Virus record (IMG/VR): IMGVR_UViG_3300020109_000061
Location: 1-37,017 of that record
DNA length: 37,017 nucleotides
From: a virus
Reading direction: 5' to 3' (one strand)
In this document: positions 30,557 through 37,017 of the stretch, one piece after another
How positions within the stretch are numbered: the stretch's first letter is position 1
How the letters are laid out: every line of letters begins with the position of its first letter
Translations under genes and position numbers: made by a program
The notes under the pieces: model-generated
What the model was told of the DNA's origin: nothing
Database searches by the model: none
The model's input: the letters and a program-made list of their open reading frames with translations, nothing else

Positions 30557-32231
30557 GGAAACGACATGACTCCAGGAACTGCAGGCGAGACATAAGACCT
30601 AACTCTCCTTTCACGCGGTTCTTCTTCAGCCAACAGTTGGTTGTGTTGGCGTCGACTTTGTTGTCTGCGCGCGGATTGCGCTGCAACATCACCACGAAGT
30701 CGGGGATTTGGGCCAGGCTGTGTGACCCTCTAAGCTCCGCAAGAGTTGGCTCGCCTCCTTCTTCGTGAGATGGGCCAATACCACTGCCTCGGGAGAGGTG
30801 GCATACGACGACCATCGTGAAGTTGAGTTCGACGCATAACGTCTTGAGATCCTTGATGCACTTATCAATCGCCCGACGCTGATCAGTGTTAAGCGAAATA
30901 CCATCAGCAAGCAGAGAGAAGTGATCAAGGAAGACAACCTGGCATTGTTCGCCCAGCACGTAGTGTTTAACGGTGGCAACAAAACGGTCAAAGTCTTCGC
31001 TCCCAAACTGATCAAGCAAGAACAGGTTCTCGGCAAAGGTGTTGAGCGCAGCGATGATCTTGTCTGGCTCCCGCCTCGCTCGCTCATCAGCCGTGTCGAG
31101 GTGAAAGCCAGGTGCAAAGCCCAGCACCTCGCTGAGCATTCGCTCGAGGCTGGTCTCACAGCTTTCCTCTAGTCCGATGTAGGCGCACTTGACGTTTTGC
31201 CGGCACAGGTTGAGGCAGATGCTGCGGGTGAACAGACTTTTGCCGATGCCGGTGCCGCCGGCGATCATCACCAGCTGACCAGGCTTCATGCCTTCGGTCA
31301 TGTTGTTCCAGCCATCCCATGGGTAGGGCAGGCCGTAACGGTGCTCAGGCTTGAGGATCTTCTCGAGCAGGTCCGGCGCGTGAACGATGGTGTCCGGCCG
31401 GTGGCGCTTGGCTGTACGGATGGCTTCGCGGATGGCCTTGTCATCGCCCGCCACGAGCGCTTCGTTGGCGTCCTTGTAAGGGAAGTTGCCAACGATGGCG
31501 GCCTTGGGTCCGATGATCTCAGCAAGCGCCTTGGCAGCCTTCTGGCCTGGCTCGTCCTGGTCCATAAAGAGCACGACCAGATCGAAGCCCATCACCCATG
31601 CGATCTGTTCGCTGACGTTCTTCTTGGCGCTTGATGCACCGTCTGCGATGGAGACCACGCAGAACTTCCGGTGAAAGCCCCACTCGTGCATGACCTGATA
31701 GACGGACATGCAGTCGATCTCACCTTCGGTGATGACGAGCACGCCGTCGCTACCTAGGTGCTGACCAAACAGTTGAAGCTTGGCGCCCTTCGGCCTGATC
31801 CACGAGAACTGTTTGTCGCCATAGCGGATGTGCTGAGCGACGACGGCACCGTCGTTGTCTCTGTAGTTAGCAAGCTGCGCCTCGTGATTGTTGTACGACC
31901 CGATGATGTAGTCGTACCGTTTGCAGGTGAGTTGCTCTAGCCTGCGCGAGGGGATCTCCAATGCCTCGCCAGACCGAAGCCGGAGGGGTTGGTCTTGGCG
32001 GGGCAGTTCTTTGAGGCTCATTGGGGCCTCGTTCTTCAAGCGGTAGCTATCGAGGTAGCTTGCCGCTGAACGGTGCTTGGTTTGCATTGGGCTCCATGGA
32101 GTGCCGTCTGGGTTTAGGTTTCGATTGCATACAAAACAGTGGATGACTCCTTTGTCATCAATGGAAGCTCCGTCACTGCTGCCGCAGTCCGGCGCGGGAC
32201 ATGGAATGTGGGTCTTTGTCCATCCAGCCAT
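30537..32231 (-). CDS. Primase-helicase (T7 gp4-like), 564 aa
   Basis: From the ATG at 32231 the N terminus carries a zinc-binding domain with Cys11, Cys16, Cys32 and Cys35 (HIPCPAPDCGSSDG, then VIHCFVC). A TOPRIM primase follows, with VLVITEGEIDC near residue 167 and FMDQDEPG further on. The hexameric helicase has Walker A GGTGIGKS near 325-332 and Walker B VVFLDHFS near 431-438. T7 gp4A is 566 aa. A longer frame opens at 32294, but the chosen start has GGAG upstream and matches the family's N terminus. Its first 118 bases overlap the end of the endonuclease gene. It unwinds the fork and makes primers, yet no phage polymerase partner is coded here. Confidence 0.92.
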   Translation of the reverse strand: MAGWTKTHIPCPAPDCGSSDGASIDDKGVIHCFVCNRNLNPDGTPWSPMQTKHRSAASYLDSYRLKNEAPMSLKELPRQDQPLRLRSGEALEIPSRRLEQLTCKRYDYIIGSYNNHEAQLANYRDNDGAVVAQHIRYGDKQFSWIRPKGAKLQLFGQHLGSDGVLVITEGEIDCMSVYQVMHEWGFHRKFCVVSIADGASSAKKNVSEQIAWVMGFDLVVLFMDQDEPGQKAAKALAEIIGPKAAIVGNFPYKDANEALVAGDDKAIREAIRTAKRHRPDTIVHAPDLLEKILKPEHRYGLPYPWDGWNNMTEGMKPGQLVMIAGGTGIGKSLFTRSICLNLCRQNVKCAYIGLEESCETSLERMLSEVLGFAPGFHLDTADERARREPDKIIAALNTFAENLFLLDQFGSEDFDRFVATVKHYVLGEQCQVVFLDHFSLLADGISLNTDQRRAIDKCIKDLKTLCVELNFTMVVVCHLSRGSGIGPSHEEGGEPTLAELRGSHSLAQIPDFVVMLQRNPRADNKVDANTTNCWLKKNRVKGELGLMSRLQFLESCRFHEINTY

Positions 32232-32620
32232 TGGTCCAAGAACTCCGTGGGGATAGGGATTGGAGACCAGGCGATTCCATGCTTCTGACACCACTCGGCA
32301 TAGGTGGTGTTGCTCTTCTTGCTCAACGTCGCAAAGGGACGTTGAAGGGCCACGAAGATCGGTAGCCCTGGATTGGAGAGCATCACTGCCAAGAACTTGG
32401 TGCGTTCAGCTGGAGGCCACCAGCCTTTGACCTCGATGTACACGTTGCCAACTCGGAAGTCGGGTGTGTACTTCTTGTGCAGCACATACCGGAACTTTTC
32501 CGATTCGTACTGGTAGGTGTGGCCCTGGCTCTCCAGGGCTGCACCTACTTGTTCCTCCAGCTTTGAACGGTATTCACCCGGCTGCCGACGTGGCCGATGC
32601 CGGTTGAAGTGCTCAAGCAC
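32114..32620 (-). CDS. Endonuclease I (T7 gp3-like Holliday-junction resolvase), 168 aa
   Basis: The GTG start overlaps the SSB stop by eight bases (GTGCTTGA). The core matches T7 gp3: GEYRSKLEEQVGAALESQG, the YQYESEKFRY strand, KKYTPDFRVGNVYIEVKGWW with the catalytic Asp and Glu-x-Lys, and TTYAEWCQKHGI. T7 gp3 is 149 aa. It resolves branched DNA before packaging and helps break down host DNA. The C-terminal ~39 residues run in a different frame over the primase zinc domain. The longer frame to 32842 is antisense-like reading of SSB and was not used. Confidence 0.9.
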   Translation of the reverse strand: MLEHFNRHRPRRQPGEYRSKLEEQVGAALESQGHTYQYESEKFRYVLHKKYTPDFRVGNVYIEVKGWWPPAERTKFLAVMLSNPGLPIFVALQRPFATLSKKSNTTYAEWCQKHGIAWSPIPIPTEFLDQWLDGQRPTFHVPRRTAAAVTELPLMTKESSTVLYAIET

Positions 32621-33197
32621 CAGCCTGCAGCAGCTGATCCAGTTCGGTCTCGGCGCGCCAGCCGCCTTCGATCGGAGGCAGGGACTCGCCTCGCTCAGCC
32701 AGCTCGACGATCTGGAATCCCTGCAGCCCCATGGCAACGCCCTTGGAACCAGCGGTGTTGTAGGCGTACAGGTCGTAGACAGCCTTGCCCTTGCTCCCGC
32801 GGGGGATTTCGGCCACCTGCACGAGCTTGCCGTCGCTGTCATAGATGCGAGGCGGGGTGTTCTGAATACGCTCGGATCCGCCCCGGCGCTTCACCATGCG
32901 CTTGCGCTTGAGCTTCAGCGTGACCATGCCTTCCAGTGGCTCAAGCTCGCCGGCCTCGTTCTTCTTCATTGCCGGCTGGAAAGGCAGCAGCAGTCCTTTG
33001 TTGTCACGGGGGAACCTGACGTCGCGGGCGCGTGCGTCGGCCAGCACTTCTTCGATTGCAGCAAAGAACGGCTGGCACTCCTCTTCATTGCAGACAAGGC
33101 CTAAGTCCCACTGCATTTCGCCGCTTACCCGGTTCTCTCCGGGTTCGATCAGGCTGCCCCAGACCATGGTGCCGATGGGTGTAAGACGTGATGTCAC
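32613..33197 (-). CDS. Single-stranded DNA-binding protein (T7 gp2.5-like), 194 aa
   Basis: The gene lies between RNAP and endonuclease I as in T7. The GTG-start protein has an OB-like pattern of strands with VTLKLKRKRMVKRRGG, PPRIYDSDGKLVQVAEIPRG and AVYDLYAYNTAGSKGVAMGL, then FQIVELAERGES, which parallels the gp2.5 segment ending in ...VMLVELATFG. T7 gp2.5 is 232 aa and ends in a long acidic tail that contacts DNA polymerase and helicase. This protein ends GWRAETELDQLLQAGA, without such a tail. No clear ribosome site precedes the start. Confidence 0.75.
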   Translation of the reverse strand: MTSRLTPIGTMVWGSLIEPGENRVSGEMQWDLGLVCNEEECQPFFAAIEEVLADARARDVRFPRDNKGLLLPFQPAMKKNEAGELEPLEGMVTLKLKRKRMVKRRGGSERIQNTPPRIYDSDGKLVQVAEIPRGSKGKAVYDLYAYNTAGSKGVAMGLQGFQIVELAERGESLPPIEGGWRAETELDQLLQAGA

Positions 33198-33294
33198 GAG
33201 TTAGTTGAGTTGCGTGGATGTGCCGGGCTTATGGGTCATGCAGCTGACTGCTGCGCTGCCGGCTGACAGATGATAGTGAGACTGTTGCCACGTG

Positions 33295-35691
33295 TCAACC
33301 AAAGAGAAAAGGGTTTTCTCCGATCTCGTTCCGGTCCAGGTCGCCAACGCAAGGTGGTGCAGGGGCTTTGGCCTGCGTCAGTGCCGCCACGTACCCCTGC
33401 AGAAAGGTCAGGTAGTCCACGCTGTAGAAGCGGTGCCACTGGTCGTTGAGCTCGCAACGCATCGTCTCTGCCTTATCCACAGTCGTGCCAAAGCAGTCGT
33501 GCACAGTGCTGATGGGGTAGCCGTAGCCGTGCCAGTGGTTCACGAACTTCCGTAGGAACGCACCGTCTTGGCTGTGTACAAAGTGAGCCGCAATTCCCTT
33601 GGCTGATCGCTTCTTGTCGATCGGCGCACCCTCGTTCGTTCTTGCCTGCACTCTCACTGTCCTGTTCGTCAGCACCATCCGCACTTCGTCTTCGCTTGTC
33701 ACGCTGTGATACACCTCCACCAGCAGACCGTCTGGTGTGTACCAGTGGGGCCTGTAGCCAGCATCCATTTGCAGCTTTGCCAGGTGAACGAGCCATCGCT
33801 GCAGCTGGAGCACACCAGGCATCACCTCTTTGCTGACGGCATAGGCCTCAGCGGCCAGCACTTTGGCCAGCTCGATAATCCGCAGCCCCTCCGGTGTCAG
33901 GAAGTTGGCCAGCTCATCACGCAGGTAGTTCGTGATCGTCTCCTGCATGTTCACGAACGTGCTGCCATACACGAGTGGCATGAACACCTGCTTCCACAGC
34001 TTTCGTGTGGGCTTGAAGTCCAGCCACCACTGCAGGATCTGCTGCCGCTTGGGGTCTTCCTCGTCACGCAGCAGCGCCCTGAGCCTGGCCTCTGTGACCT
34101 TGCCGGCCCCGGCGTACAGATCAGCCGGCGCCTTGCCGATGACGTTGGTGAACTTGGCCAGCTGCCGGTCCAGCATCAAGCAGGCGGCGTGCCCGTAGCC
34201 GCTGCTGGTCTGGTCCAGCCAGTGGATGGTGCCCGTGGTGTAGCCCGGATCATCCATGTACTGGGCCCAGTCACGGCACAGCTGGATGAACCGCCACGGT
34301 TCCTTGTGGCCGGCCCAGAAGGCGACGTTGCTTAGCGGATCCAGGCCCACGTCACGGATCACCGTGCTGTGCTCGAGCAGGTAGCGCTTTCGCACCTCCT
34401 GATCAGGTGGCAGTGCCATGGCCTCACCAAGAGACCAGGCAAACGAGTGCTCATTGCCCTTCATCGGCCCCCGCTGAGCGAAGCGGAAGCTCGAGCGGTA
34501 CACGTCACCGCCCTGGATGTTGAGCTGCGACCCGCGGCTGTAGATCCTGCCCCGGTGGTCAAGATGGTGGACCAGATAAAGATTTGTGAAAGCCTTCACG
34601 CGTTCGTAGGCCACCAGCCCGTTCACAAACCGGCTGCGCTGCGGATCCTTCCGCTGGTCAGCCTTCCATTCCCAGTGCGCTCGCCAGTACGCCTCAGGTC
34701 CCAGCTTCTCCTGCTTGAAGCGTTTGTCTGACGGGCGCTGCATCCGCTCCCGCTTGGGCAGGTCTCCCACCCCATGCCCCAGCTCCCAGCAGCTGCGTTG
34801 CAGATCGATCTGTGCGTGATCCAGCCGGTAGGCCTGCGACTGCAGGATGTTCAGCGCACCCAGCACGCTGGGCTTGGCCTTGCGGAACTGCCGCTCGAAC
34901 AGCAGCGGATCCACGGTGCTCACCGGCATGCGGATCGTCTCGTACCCACCGTCCAGGGCGTCGGTGTAGGGCCGCGGCGGGGACACCATCGGCATGTGGA
35001 GCGGGCGGAACATCACCACGTGGTCCTTCCACCGCCTCAGGAACTCCCAGTACATGGGCGTGAACCGCACGGTCTTGCATCGCTTCTTGCCGGTGCCGGA
35101 CACCTGCAGCTCGATCAGACGAGTGCACTGCGCAATGCACTCCACGAAGAAAGCGCCCAGGGCGATGCGTTCAACGTGGCTGAGCTCCTTGTACAGGGCT
35201 GCCTTGTGAAAGCCCTTGTCCTTCAGGCGCTTCAGCAGCAGGTTCATCCCCATGTCGCCGTTGCTGGCCAGGCGCAGCCCCTTCAGATGCCAGCTGTGCT
35301 TCCACACCGGATGCGTCAGCCACAGGGTGTACTCAGCACGCTTCCCAAGCTGGCTGCAGACCTGGTTGTACGAACGCTCGTCATGCAGGTTGCCCAGGAT
35401 CCAGAACAGCGATTCCAGAGCCACCTGCACCACGGCCTTCTCGTCGTGCATCAGCTCCCAGATCAGGGCCTGCCGGCCTGGCTGATGCTTTGAACGCCGA
35501 TAGGTTTCGATTACTTGCTTGAGGTATTCGCGGGCAAGACGGCTGCCGAGTGTTCCGGCTGCTCCTTTCTCCCATTTGCCCGCAAGTATTCGCCCTGCAC
35601 CTGTGGATTTAGACCACGATTCGAGCTCGGTTTGCTCCTGGTAGGCGTTGCGATCGAGTTGCTTGCCACCGTTTAACGGTTGACCTGTCAT
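33295..35691 (-). CDS. Single-subunit DNA-directed RNA polymerase (T7 gp1-like), 798 aa
   Basis: T7-type motifs are in order: DHRGRIYSRGSQLNIQGG from about residue 378, the palm Asp493 in WLDQTSSGYGH (motif A), FKPTRKLWKQVFMPLVYGS at about 558-577 (motif B, with the Lys and Tyr of the O-helix), and HDCFGT with Asp732 (motif C). T7 RNAP is 883 aa; the N-terminal promoter-binding region here is shorter. It should transcribe phage middle and late genes from phage-specific promoters. The 5' end carries ACCGTTAAACGGT, a perfect inverted repeat inside codons 5-9. It lies downstream of the integrase and att-like site on the same strand. Confidence 0.95.
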   Translation of the reverse strand: MTGQPLNGGKQLDRNAYQEQTELESWSKSTGAGRILAGKWEKGAAGTLGSRLAREYLKQVIETYRRSKHQPGRQALIWELMHDEKAVVQVALESLFWILGNLHDERSYNQVCSQLGKRAEYTLWLTHPVWKHSWHLKGLRLASNGDMGMNLLLKRLKDKGFHKAALYKELSHVERIALGAFFVECIAQCTRLIELQVSGTGKKRCKTVRFTPMYWEFLRRWKDHVVMFRPLHMPMVSPPRPYTDALDGGYETIRMPVSTVDPLLFERQFRKAKPSVLGALNILQSQAYRLDHAQIDLQRSCWELGHGVGDLPKRERMQRPSDKRFKQEKLGPEAYWRAHWEWKADQRKDPQRSRFVNGLVAYERVKAFTNLYLVHHLDHRGRIYSRGSQLNIQGGDVYRSSFRFAQRGPMKGNEHSFAWSLGEAMALPPDQEVRKRYLLEHSTVIRDVGLDPLSNVAFWAGHKEPWRFIQLCRDWAQYMDDPGYTTGTIHWLDQTSSGYGHAACLMLDRQLAKFTNVIGKAPADLYAGAGKVTEARLRALLRDEEDPKRQQILQWWLDFKPTRKLWKQVFMPLVYGSTFVNMQETITNYLRDELANFLTPEGLRIIELAKVLAAEAYAVSKEVMPGVLQLQRWLVHLAKLQMDAGYRPHWYTPDGLLVEVYHSVTSEDEVRMVLTNRTVRVQARTNEGAPIDKKRSAKGIAAHFVHSQDGAFLRKFVNHWHGYGYPISTVHDCFGTTVDKAETMRCELNDQWHRFYSVDYLTFLQGYVAALTQAKAPAPPCVGDLDRNEIGENPFLFG

Positions 35692-35713
35692 TCTCAGGGA
35701 TCTCAGTGAGGAT

Positions 35714-35847
35714 CCCAGTGGTGGCCCGGTAGTTGACTCGTGGCAATCTTATCCACGATTTTGAGTCGAGTCCGTCTACCAATTCCGGCACGCTCCCACT
35801 GGGTTTTGGGCGATTTTGTTGCGCATGGTAGTTGCGCTGCCCGCAAC
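35714..35847. repeat. Inverted repeats around the att-like site
   Basis: CCCAGTGG (35714-35721) and CCACTGGG (35796-35803) are exact inverted repeats flanking the tRNA-like segment. GTTGCG (35831-35836) and CGCAAC (35842-35847) form a second hairpin between it and the integrase stop, and GTTGCGC also occurs as a direct repeat at 35818-35824 and 35831-35837. These could be integrase arm sites or transcript-end structures. Confidence 0.5.
35756..35797 (-). other. tRNA-Leu(CAA) 5'-half, candidate phage attachment site (attP core)
   Basis: Read on the minus strand, 35797-35756 has a tRNA-Leu 5' acceptor strand (GGGAGCG), TG, a D-arm CCG-GAATTGGTAGA-CGG, and an anticodon arm CTCGA-CTCAAAA-TCG with anticodon CAA. 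After these 42 bases the pairing fails and no T-arm or matching acceptor strand follows, so it is not a working tRNA. Cyanopodovirus P-SSP7 is known to carry a tRNA-Leu match beside its integrase. The anticodon stem-loop is a classic tyrosine-integrase crossover site. It lies in the gap between int and RNAP. Confidence 0.75.
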
Positions 35848-35861
35848 TCAGTCTCACACGC

Positions 35862-35875
35862 TGGACACCGTTTAA
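35862..35875 (+). promoter_or_regulatory. Dispersed motif, weak copy over the integrase stop
   Basis: TGGACACCGTTTAA matches 12 of 14 bases of copy 1 and covers the TAA of int. A related sequence, CCACCGTTTAACGG, lies at 35668-35681 in the first codons of RNAP. The match is weak enough to arise by chance; it is listed because both lie around the int-att-RNAP junction. Confidence 0.3.
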
Positions 35876-36915
35876 CAGTCCACGAGCTCCTCCAGTGCAA
35901 TAGCTGAGTGGTGAACGTACCGCTGCGTGACTTGCAGCGATTTGTGGCCGCCCCACTGTTGGATAGCGCTGGCGTTCCACCCCTTCCTCGCCAGGTTGGT
36001 TAGGCAGGTGTGGCGCAACGTGTGGATGCACCATTCCTTGCGGATCGATGGACTCAGCCCCATGCGATCGCACACCTCGTGCACAGCCTCGCCGTAGTGG
36101 CTGAGGTAGGACTTGTAACTGAGCGGAAAGACTCGCTGCGGGTCCTGTCCACGGAGCTGACGCATAAGCGCCTGCACTGGCCGCGGCATGGGCAGACGAC
36201 GGGGCATGCAGCCCTTGGTTTTCACAAAGCTGATCGTCTTCTGCTCGAGGTTGACTCGATCCCACAGCAGGCCCTCCTTGTCGCCACGGGTGAGGGCCTC
36301 ACCCACACGGCAGCCCATGTGCCACAGGAACAGAGTGACGGCCACATCGAGGCGCTGCTCGCGCTTCTCCATCACATCAAGCAACTCGGCCAGCCACTCC
36401 TCCGGCAGCACCAGGTCACGAGGCTCAGCCTCCTTGAGCAGCCGGCGCTCCGGGAACAAGGGCACCGCGTTGATCATGCCCAGCCGGTGAGCACGCTTCA
36501 GCAGCACGCTCAGGGCTGACAGGTAGCGGTTGATCGAGGCATTGCTGCAGCCGTGGCCGTTTGGCCCGGTGTTGCGCAGCCAGATCACCAGGTCGTCGAT
36601 CGCACGAGCATCGATCTCGCATGGCAGGGCAGTGATACCGAAGTGCAGGCGGATCAGCCGTTCTGCGGCCTCAGCCTGGCCCTGGTGCTTGCCGGCCCAG
36701 TCAAGGCCACGCGCCACACGCAACAGATCGCCCATTGTGCCCTTGGGTGCAGCCTCAAGGCGCTCTCGTTCTTCACGCTCCTCCTTCCCCCAGATGGCAA
36801 GCGTTGCTGCCTCCCACTGCTGTGCTTCCAGCTGGGTGTCAAAGGTCTTGGACTTACGTTGGCCTTTGTGTTCAGCAAACGCCTTCCACTTTGGTCCCGC
36901 TTGACGTACTGCCAC
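35872..36915 (-). CDS. int: Tyrosine-family site-specific integrase (347 aa)
   Basis: The catalytic set is complete: Arg203 in HMGCRVGEAL, a Lys in the beta-hairpin SFVKTKGCMPRRL, His298-x-x-Arg301 in IHTLRHTC, His324 in QQWGGHKSLQV and nucleophile Tyr333 in TQRYVHH. The N-terminal ~60 residues look like an arm-binding domain, followed by a core-binding helical domain (about 60-160). It would insert the phage into the host tRNA-Leu gene at the adjacent att-like site. The GTG start has GGAGG nine bases upstream. It overlaps the end of the upstream MarR-like gene by 44 bases, suggesting co-transcription with a regulator. Confidence 0.93.
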   Translation of the reverse strand: MAVRQAGPKWKAFAEHKGQRKSKTFDTQLEAQQWEAATLAIWGKEEREERERLEAAPKGTMGDLLRVARGLDWAGKHQGQAEAAERLIRLHFGITALPCEIDARAIDDLVIWLRNTGPNGHGCSNASINRYLSALSVLLKRAHRLGMINAVPLFPERRLLKEAEPRDLVLPEEWLAELLDVMEKREQRLDVAVTLFLWHMGCRVGEALTRGDKEGLLWDRVNLEQKTISFVKTKGCMPRRLPMPRPVQALMRQLRGQDPQRVFPLSYKSYLSHYGEAVHEVCDRMGLSPSIRKEWCIHTLRHTCLTNLARKGWNASAIQQWGGHKSLQVTQRYVHHSAIALEELVDC

Positions 36916-37017
36916 CAGTTAATTCCTCCAATAGTTTGATCAAGTTCCGGCCCTTGGGTGTAAGGGAAACAAGCAAATAGCGATCGTCTTTAGGGTCAGG
37001 CTTAGCCTGGATCAGCC
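36872..37017 (-). CDS. Partial winged-helix (MarR-like) regulator, 3' end only
   Basis: The window ends inside this gene. The visible C-terminal residues read LIQAKPDPKDDRYLLVSLTP, then KGRNLIKLLEELTGG, the pattern of the MarR-family wing (D-x-x-D-R-x-x-x-V-x-L-T-x-x-G). The stop lies 44 bases inside the integrase gene. A small regulator directly upstream of int fits control of lysogeny or early expression (inference). The family is assigned from about 47 residues. Confidence 0.6.
   Translation of the reverse strand, partial: LIQAKPDPKDDRYLLVSLTPKGRNLIKLLEELTGGSTSSGTKVEGVC

Noticed and set aside
32294-32842. N-terminally extended endonuclease frame
   Set aside because: The extension is an alternate-frame reading of the SSB gene; the family pattern begins after the GTG at 32620.
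35714-35803. A complete, working tRNA-Leu gene
   Set aside because: Only the 5' half is tRNA-like. The 3' acceptor strand that should pair with GGGAGCG and a normal T-loop are absent, and the anticodon stem breaks after three pairs.
1-37017. Photosynthesis or metabolic auxiliary genes, CRISPR arrays and insertion sequences
   Set aside because: No psbA, hli, talC, nrd or similar motif, no regularly spaced repeat array and no transposase was seen on either strand.

Overview
The window is most of the genome of a T7-like podovirus (Autographivirus-type) of a cyanobacterium, probably temperate. The recognisable T7-type genes are: a single-subunit RNA polymerase, a gp2.5-type SSB, endonuclease I, primase-helicase, gp6 exonuclease, portal, scaffold, capsid, tail tubes A and B, internal virion proteins, gp17-type fibre and large terminase. 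The cyanobacterial assignment rests on a cyAbrB-type regulator, on the general flavour of the small proteins, and on an integrase sitting beside a 42-nt tRNA-Leu(CAA) 5' half, the arrangement known from marine cyanopodoviruses such as P-SSP7. The DNA looks GC-rich, which suggests a Synechococcus/Cyanobium-like host rather than Prochlorococcus (inference). No psbA, hli, talC or other photosynthesis or carbon-metabolism gene was seen.

Layout. Positions 1-212 are non-coding, with hairpins and tandem repeats, and lead into terL (+) and a 58-aa ORF (+). A short minus-strand operon (2651-2114) encodes a TerS-like protein and two small proteins. From 2690 to 16976 a plus-strand block carries two small ORFs, three large internal virion proteins (964, 990, 942 aa; the first with a C-terminal lysozyme-like domain), two tail fibre-type proteins, a fibre-assembly-like protein and three small lysis-region proteins. 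It meets the long minus-strand block at 16969-16976.

Read from the right end leftward, the minus block runs: partial MarR-like regulator, integrase, att-like site, RNAP, SSB, endonuclease I, primase-helicase, six small genes (one a zinc ribbon), exonuclease, a 60-aa protein, a gp7.3-like protein, portal, scaffold, capsid, a terminator, a HeH-like protein, tail tubes A and B, a gp14-like protein, cyAbrB, endolysin and a 121-aa protein. Genes are packed with 1-8 nt start/stop overlaps, so translational coupling is pervasive.

The most interesting signals are these. (i) A phage cyAbrB gene lies directly behind a 9+9 bp perfect palindrome whose core (TTGACACCGTACAA) recurs near terL, at the divergent terS/virion junction, inside the 990-aa gene and, more weakly, at the end of int. 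This could be a phage-encoded cyAbrB regulon or a phage promoter family. (ii) The gp5 DNA polymerase is missing from its usual slot, and the SSB lacks the acidic tail that in T7 contacts polymerase. (iii) Intrinsic-terminator hairpins have U-tracts that end at or a few bases before the start codons of terL, the HeH-like gene and the endolysin. (iv) The gp15-gp17 block is inverted relative to the T7 order. The window ends inside a gene, so missing functions could lie outside it.
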